Shown here piece after piece: positions 15,864 to 19,118 of a stretch of 19,118 nucleotides of DNA (positions are counted from its first letter, which is position 1; every line of letters begins with the position of its first letter). This DNA is from an uncultured Prevotella sp. GTDB lineage: Bacteria > Bacteroidota > Bacteroidia > Bacteroidales > Bacteroidaceae. The stretch spans positions 1 to 19,118 of the forward strand of contig USFX01000023.1 of assembly GCA_900553965.1 (NCBI GenBank), given 5' to 3'. The notes under the pieces are model-generated. The model did no database searches and was not told where the DNA came from. It saw nothing but the letters and a program-made list of their open reading frames with translations. A program made the position numbers and the translations under genes.

Positions 15864-15917
15864 AAACGCCGATGGCAGCATAAAATATGTCTCTATTTTA
15901 TGCTGCCATCGGCGTTT
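15864..15917. terminator. Bidirectional terminator between convergent genes
   Basis: A perfect 24-bp stem (15864-15887 with 15894-15917) and a 6-nt loop TGTCTC. The core is GC-rich (AAACGCCGATGGCAGC), and A/T runs at the ends give U-rich tails on both strands, strongest on the minus strand. It lies 17 nt after the RNase H stop and 36 nt after the minus-strand SRPBCC stop. Confidence 0.9.
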
Positions 15918-15953
15918 AATGTTGTCCCTTTATGCGGTTGCTGCGCACGCTTC

Positions 15954-16367
15954 TCATTCATACGGCACCATGGCCAGCGCGTCGGCAATCTTCTCGACGC
16001 CGTCCTGAAGCGGTCCGGAGACCATTCCGCGGATGAACATGTTCAGCTCCGCCTCCACCGTGACCTTCATCTTGCATGTCGTTTCGGTGACGGGCAGAAC
16101 CTGAATCCACAGATAGAAGGGGATGGGCGACTGCTCGGTCTCAAACTTCACGCACTTCGGTTCTTCGCGGTTGATGATTCGCAGGCGCAATTCGCCGACG
16201 GGGGGAACGTTCACGCTGACCGAGTCGTGGTCGAAGCGGAAGTCCTTCACCTTGTCTTCGGGCACGCGGTCGCGCACTCGTTCCAGATTCTCCAGGTTGC
16301 TGATGCTGTCGTAGACGGCTTTCTGGGAATATGGAATCTGTTTTATGCTGCTTTCAAACTTACTCAT
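15954..16367 (-). CDS. SRPBCC/START-like small ligand-binding protein
   Basis: 137 residues with no signal peptide, so probably cytosolic. The layout is that of the SRPBCC (Bet v1/START/polyketide-cyclase-like) fold: an opening strand 'FESSIKQIPYSQKAVYDSIS', a helix 'NLENLERVRDRVP', a run of strands ('DSVSVNVPPVGELRLRIINR', 'KCVKFETEQSPIPFYLWIQV', 'TCKMKVTVEAELN') and a long C-terminal helix 'GPLQDGVEKIADALAMV'. Such proteins bind hydrophobic ligands or act as small cyclases or chaperone-like factors; no catalytic residues can be assigned here. It lies 78 nt after pyrE on the same strand, separated from it by a palindrome, and ends at the shared terminator. Being next to pyrE does not by itself indicate a pyrimidine role. 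Confidence 0.78.
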   Translation of the reverse strand: MSKFESSIKQIPYSQKAVYDSISNLENLERVRDRVPEDKVKDFRFDHDSVSVNVPPVGELRLRIINREEPKCVKFETEQSPIPFYLWIQVLPVTETTCKMKVTVEAELNMFIRGMVSGPLQDGVEKIADALAMVPYE

Positions 16368-16384
16368 GTTTAATTCTGAATTAC

Positions 16385-16432
16385 GAATTACGAGTTAGGA
16401 GTTGTCGGCCGACAACTCCTAATCCGTAATTC
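16385..16432. repeat. 48-nt palindrome between pyrE and the SRPBCC gene
   Basis: Arms 16385-16408 and 16409-16432 meet without a loop. The central 28 bp, with the core GTTGTCGGCCGACAAC, are a perfect palindrome. The outer parts pair except for one A-C mismatch and one G-T wobble. The left flank contains GAATTAC twice in tandem. In RNA it would form a long hairpin between the two cistrons, acting as an attenuator or a processing site. The AT-rich flanks with a GC core resemble dispersed intergenic repeats. Confidence 0.7.
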
Positions 16433-16445
16433 AAAACTCCTGATT

Positions 16446-17078
16446 TTAGATGTTCCACTCAGCCGGATTGGCGCGCCATTCGTTGAGGACTTCAACATCC
16501 TCCTTGCTGATATATCCGGTCTCGACGGCCTGTTCCACAACGCTCTCATAGTCGGTCAGCGTCACGAGGCGGACGCCGGCTTTGCTGAATGCCTCGGCGG
16601 CCACGGGGAAGCCATAGGTGTATGAAGCCACCATGCCGACAACCTCACAACCGTAGTTCCTCAGGGCGTCAACGGCCTTGAGGCTGCTTCCGCCGGTGGA
16701 GATGAGGTCTTCCACGACGACGACCTTTGCACCCGTGCGGAGGTCTCCCTCGATGAGGTTTTCCAGTCCGTGGTCCTTCGGTTTGCTGCGTACGTAGACG
16801 AACGGGAGTGACAGCTCGTCGGCGACGAGGGCTCCTTGAGCAATCGCTCCGGTAGCCACACCGGCCACGGCGTCAGCCTCGGGGAAGTTTTCCAGGATGG
16901 CGTGGCAGAGCGAGAGCTTCACGAAATCACGCAACTGGGGGTAGGAGAGGGTCTTGCGGTTGTCGCAATAGAAAGGCGATTTCCAGCCGGAGGCCCATGT
17001 GAAAGGATTCTTTGGCTGCAATTTTATAGCCTTGACGTCGAGCAGTTTCGACGCGAATGTTTTGCTGATTGGTTTCAT
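16446..17078 (-). CDS. pyrE: Orotate phosphoribosyltransferase
   Basis: 210 residues, the usual length. It converts orotate and PRPP to orotidine 5'-phosphate, the fifth step of de novo pyrimidine synthesis, in the cytosol. The PRPP-binding signature 'VVVVEDLISTGGS' is at 119-131. The N-terminal 'FTWASGWKSPFYCDNRKTLS' supplies the orotate-binding region, and the flexible catalytic loop is near 'RSKPKDHG' (97-104). The start is the ATG followed by 'KPISKTFASKLLDVKAIKLQ', which matches family N-termini. A TACCTTTGC box lies 54 nt upstream, and comF is 107 nt upstream. The SRPBCC gene follows downstream. Confidence 0.96.
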   Translation of the reverse strand: MKPISKTFASKLLDVKAIKLQPKNPFTWASGWKSPFYCDNRKTLSYPQLRDFVKLSLCHAILENFPEADAVAGVATGAIAQGALVADELSLPFVYVRSKPKDHGLENLIEGDLRTGAKVVVVEDLISTGGSSLKAVDALRNYGCEVVGMVASYTYGFPVAAEAFSKAGVRLVTLTDYESVVEQAVETGYISKEDVEVLNEWRANPAEWNI

Positions 17079-17132
17079 TGTTACCTTATCTTTGAGGTTT
17101 ATAACTTATTGTCCGATGTCTTATAACTGTCC

Positions 17133-17141
17133 GCAAAGGTA
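17133..17141 (-). promoter_or_regulatory. Candidate pyrE promoter -7 box
   Basis: On the minus strand TACCTTTGC fits the TAnnTTTG -7 pattern, with about 54 nt to the pyrE start. No TTTG is present 19 bp upstream; a TTTG sits nearer, at 12 bp. The -33 element is therefore weak. A small palindrome GTTAAA-N4-TTTAAC (17175-17190) covers the end of comF, upstream of this box. Confidence 0.5.
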
Positions 17142-17185
17142 TGAATACTTTGTCAAATGCCTGTTGACGGGATGGTTAAAAGTAT

Positions 17186-17884
17186 TTAACTGCCGCTCAT
17201 ACCTATTGCCATAAAGCTCACGCGGGTTGCTCCGGCGGTCATGACAGCCTTTCCGCAGGCAGCCATGGTGGCTCCTGTCGTGATCACATCGTCCACGATG
17301 AGTACGTGGCGGCCGCTGATCAAAGCGGCGTCTGTCACGCGGAAGACGCCGGCGACGTTCTCGTGGCGTTCCTGCTGGTGAAGCGCTGTCTGTGTGCGGG
17401 CGAACGCCGTGCGCTCCATAACGTCCTTGCCGACGGCTATTCCCGTCACTTCGGCGATGCCTCGGGCTATGGCGATGCTCTGGTTGTACCCCCGCTGGCG
17501 TTCGCGGTCACGTGACAGCGGTACGGGGACGATGAGGTCGATGCCGTCGAAGAAGCCGTGAGGCATGAATTCCTCGGCGGCCATCCGCCCGAGAGTGAAG
17601 GCCACGGACTTTCCGCCGCCGTATTTGATGACGTATATGAGCATGCCGCTCTCCGAGTGGGGATAGTGATGTAGGAAAGCCGCGGCCCGTTCGGGGATGA
17701 CATGACCCCATAACATGCGGACCATCTCGTTGTCACGGGGCATCAGCGGATGGTCCGTGCGCGGCAGGTGCATGTTGCATACGCCGCAGACAAGAGGCTC
17801 ATGCGGACCGAGCCTCATTCCGCAGGTCAGGCAGCGGTGGGGATAGAGCGTGTCGTGAAGGCGTGAGAGCAGCGGGATGTTCAT
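17186..17884 (-). CDS. comF: ComF family phosphoribosyltransferase-like protein
   Basis: 232 residues. An N-terminal zinc-ribbon with Cys18, Cys21, Cys33 and Cys36 (CLTC and CGVC pairs) is followed by a type I phosphoribosyltransferase fold with 'LIVPVPLSRDRERQRGYNQS' (117-136) and the PRPP-loop 'VLIVDDVITTGAT' (194-206). In naturally transformable bacteria ComF is required for uptake or processing of incoming single-stranded DNA. In Bacteroidota the role is less certain, and many copies are annotated only by family. It lies 42 nt after recX on the same strand. Confidence 0.9.
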   Translation of the reverse strand: MNIPLLSRLHDTLYPHRCLTCGMRLGPHEPLVCGVCNMHLPRTDHPLMPRDNEMVRMLWGHVIPERAAAFLHHYPHSESGMLIYVIKYGGGKSVAFTLGRMAAEEFMPHGFFDGIDLIVPVPLSRDRERQRGYNQSIAIARGIAEVTGIAVGKDVMERTAFARTQTALHQQERHENVAGVFRVTDAALISGRHVLIVDDVITTGATMAACGKAVMTAGATRVSFMAIGMSGS

Positions 17885-17926
17885 TATATATAATAAGGTG
17901 TGGTGGCCGTTCAGACATGAAAGCCT

Positions 17927-18466
17927 TTAGAATCCGTCGTCGTCCGTGCCGCAGCAGCCGTCCGTCAGGTCGTCGTCGCAACCGAGACAGGCCCTGATCT
18001 CGTCCATGCCGAAGCCCCGTCCCATGGCGAAGCGCATCAGTTTCATGGTCATCTCGCGGCTGTCGGCGGCGCGTGTGCTACGCCGTTTGCTCTTTAGCAG
18101 CGGCCGCAGGACGGCCATATATTCCTCCTCGTCAATGCCGTCGAGCACGCGGCGCCGTATGTCGGCGTCGATGCGCTTGAGCCACAGCGCCTGTTCGACC
18201 TTGCGCCGTCCCCATTTGTTATATCTGATTTTGTCCAGTGCGAAGACCCGTGCAAAGCGTTCGTCGTCAATGAACCTGTCCTTCGTCAGGCGTTCCATCA
18301 CCCGCGCCTGTTCCTCCTCGGTCAGTCCCCAGCGTTGCATCTTCTCCGCCATCTCATGGGCGCAATGCTCGGCCTGTGAGCAGAGCGTGGACAGACGCAG
18401 CAGAGCCTCCCGTTCCGTAATCCTGTTGTTTGCCATTTCCGGTGATTTAGGTGTTTTGTGTGTCAT
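17927..18466 (-). CDS. recX: RecX family regulator of RecA
   Basis: 179 residues. RecX modulates RecA filaments in recombination and the SOS response. The signature is 'FIDDERFARVFALDKIRYNK' followed by 'WGRRKVEQAL' (65-94), with the usual triple-helix repeats before and after ('ALLRLSTLCSQAEHCAHEMA', 'EEEYMAVLRPLLKSKR'). The ATG at 18466 overlaps the prmC stop (ATGA), which supports that start; an internal ATG at 18436 (MANNRITERE) would also fit the family and is an alternative. The C-terminal tail is unusual, rich in Cys and Asp ('CLGCDDDLTDGCCGTDDDGF'). Confidence 0.9.
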   Translation of the reverse strand: MTHKTPKSPEMANNRITEREALLRLSTLCSQAEHCAHEMAEKMQRWGLTEEEQARVMERLTKDRFIDDERFARVFALDKIRYNKWGRRKVEQALWLKRIDADIRRRVLDGIDEEEYMAVLRPLLKSKRRSTRAADSREMTMKLMRFAMGRGFGMDEIRACLGCDDDLTDGCCGTDDDGF

Positions 18467-19118
18467 GCCAGAAGCCCGGCCCTCATCATCCTTTCCTTCC
18501 CGAAGCAGTCGCGCCTCGTCTCGACGGATGCGAACCCCGCGTCGCGGAGCATCACGCGCATGTCTCCTGCGTATAGCGGATTTATCTCAAGGAACAGCCG
18601 GCCGCCCTCGCGTAGCGTCCCGCGGGCATAGCTGGCTATGGCGCGGTAGAACAGCAGCGGGTCATCATCGGGCACGAACAGGGCCGTGTGGGGCTCATGT
18701 TCAAGCACGTTGCGCTCCATTGCGGCGCTCTCCCGGCGGCAGACATACGGCGGATTGCTCACGATGATGTCCCACCGCCGCCCGTCCTGTGGCGGCCGCA
18801 GCGCGTCCTGCCGCTCCATCGTTACGCCGGCGCGGAGCTCCGCGGCGTTGCGGCGGGCTATGGTGAGAGCCTCCTCCGATATGTCCCATGCCGTCACGCT
18901 GGCGCCGCTGATGTCGAGGGCGAGCGTCACGCCTATGCAGCCGCTGCCCGTCCCGATGTCGAGTATGGCTGTCGAGGCTTTTCCGCCGCCCTCACCGCGC
19001 CGCTCTCTTGTGGCTGCTTCCTCCGTTATCCATGCGCACAGCTCTTCCGTTTCGGGCCGCGGAATGAGCACTCCGGGGGCCACGCGGAATGTCCGGCCGC
19101 AGAAGTCGGCCTGTCCGA
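18463..19118 (-). CDS. prmC: Peptide chain release factor N5-glutamine methyltransferase, N-terminus outside the window
   Basis: The frame runs off the right edge without a stop. The residues before the possible GTG at 19083 read 'GQADFCGRTFRVAPGVLIPR', which matches the family's 'FxGxxFxVxxGVLIPRPETE', so that GTG is internal. The SAM-binding motif I 'LDIGTGSGCIGVTLAL' and the catalytic 'NPPY' in 'IIVSNPPYVC' are present. PrmC (HemK) methylates the Gln of the GGQ motif in release factors RF1 and RF2, which is needed for efficient translation termination. A Gly/Arg-rich stretch ('RERRGEGGGK') sits in a loop before motif I. The stop overlaps recX by ATGA, indicating coupled translation. Confidence 0.93.
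   Translation of the reverse strand, partial: GQADFCGRTFRVAPGVLIPRPETEELCAWITEEAATRERRGEGGGKASTAILDIGTGSGCIGVTLALDISGASVTAWDISEEALTIARRNAAELRAGVTMERQDALRPPQDGRRWDIIVSNPPYVCRRESAAMERNVLEHEPHTALFVPDDDPLLFYRAIASYARGTLREGGRLFLEINPLYAGDMRVMLRDAGFASVETRRDCFGKERMMRAGLLA

Noticed and set aside
15900..16373. Plus-strand frame of 157 codons opposite the SRPBCC gene
   Set aside because: The start lies inside the terminator stem, and the sense-strand protein has a coherent fold.
17946..18767. Plus-strand open frame of 273 codons
   Set aside because: It is antisense to recX and prmC, both recognised by motifs. Its Ser/Arg-rich translation is an artefact of the opposite strand.
19081..19083. GTG as the start of prmC
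   Set aside because: The codons before it encode family-typical residues (FxGxxFRV), so the gene continues beyond the window.
1..19118. CRISPR array, tRNA genes, transposase or integrase
   Set aside because: I looked for regularly spaced repeats, tRNA-like cloverleaf ends and mobile-element proteins and saw none; a tRNAscan or CRISPR search was not possible here.

Overview
The window looks like a chromosomal segment from a Bacteroidales bacterium, most probably Prevotellaceae. The reasons are TAnnTTTG-type promoter boxes, a fimbrillin-like lipoprotein, C10 (streptopain/interpain-like) cysteine peptidases with C-terminal dockerin-like repeats, C-terminal tails of the 'IYTxDGRRV...GxYVVxGxKVV' type common in Prevotella surface proteins, and the housekeeping set argS / RNase H / pyrE / comF / recX / prmC. 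The species cannot be named from the sequence alone.

The left two thirds (1-12704) is a co-directional plus-strand cluster of cell-envelope and secreted proteins. It holds the 3' part of an outer-membrane beta-barrel protein with repeated barrel-like modules, an AT-rich periplasmic TPR protein, a fimbrillin-like lipoprotein, and a four-gene block that repeats one theme twice: [secreted C10 peptidase with C-terminal dockerin] then [secreted cohesin-like protein with a type A sorting-like tail]. Gaps inside the block are 41 nt, 25 nt and a TGATG overlap, so it is probably one transcript. My working hypothesis is that each downstream protein displays or holds its peptidase partner through a cohesin-dockerin contact, giving a small surface-attached proteolytic complex. 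This is inferred from fold-level sequence resemblance and gene pairing and is not shown.

A 440-bp intergenic region (12705-13146) follows. It has a long hairpin, a perfect TGTGA-N6-TCACA palindrome and promoter boxes, and leads into a 71-residue XRE/HTH regulator. A 65-nt hairpin that contains the argS promoter spacer separates this gene from argS.

The right third is core genome. argS and a single-domain RNase HI run on the plus strand and converge, over a 24-bp perfect hairpin terminator, on a minus-strand group read prmC (partial), recX, comF, pyrE, SRPBCC protein. prmC and recX overlap by ATGA. pyrE probably has its own promoter, and a 48-nt near-perfect palindrome lies between pyrE and the SRPBCC gene. 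The accessory surface island therefore ends at about 12.7 kb against a housekeeping block.

I saw no tRNA, rRNA, transposase or CRISPR array.
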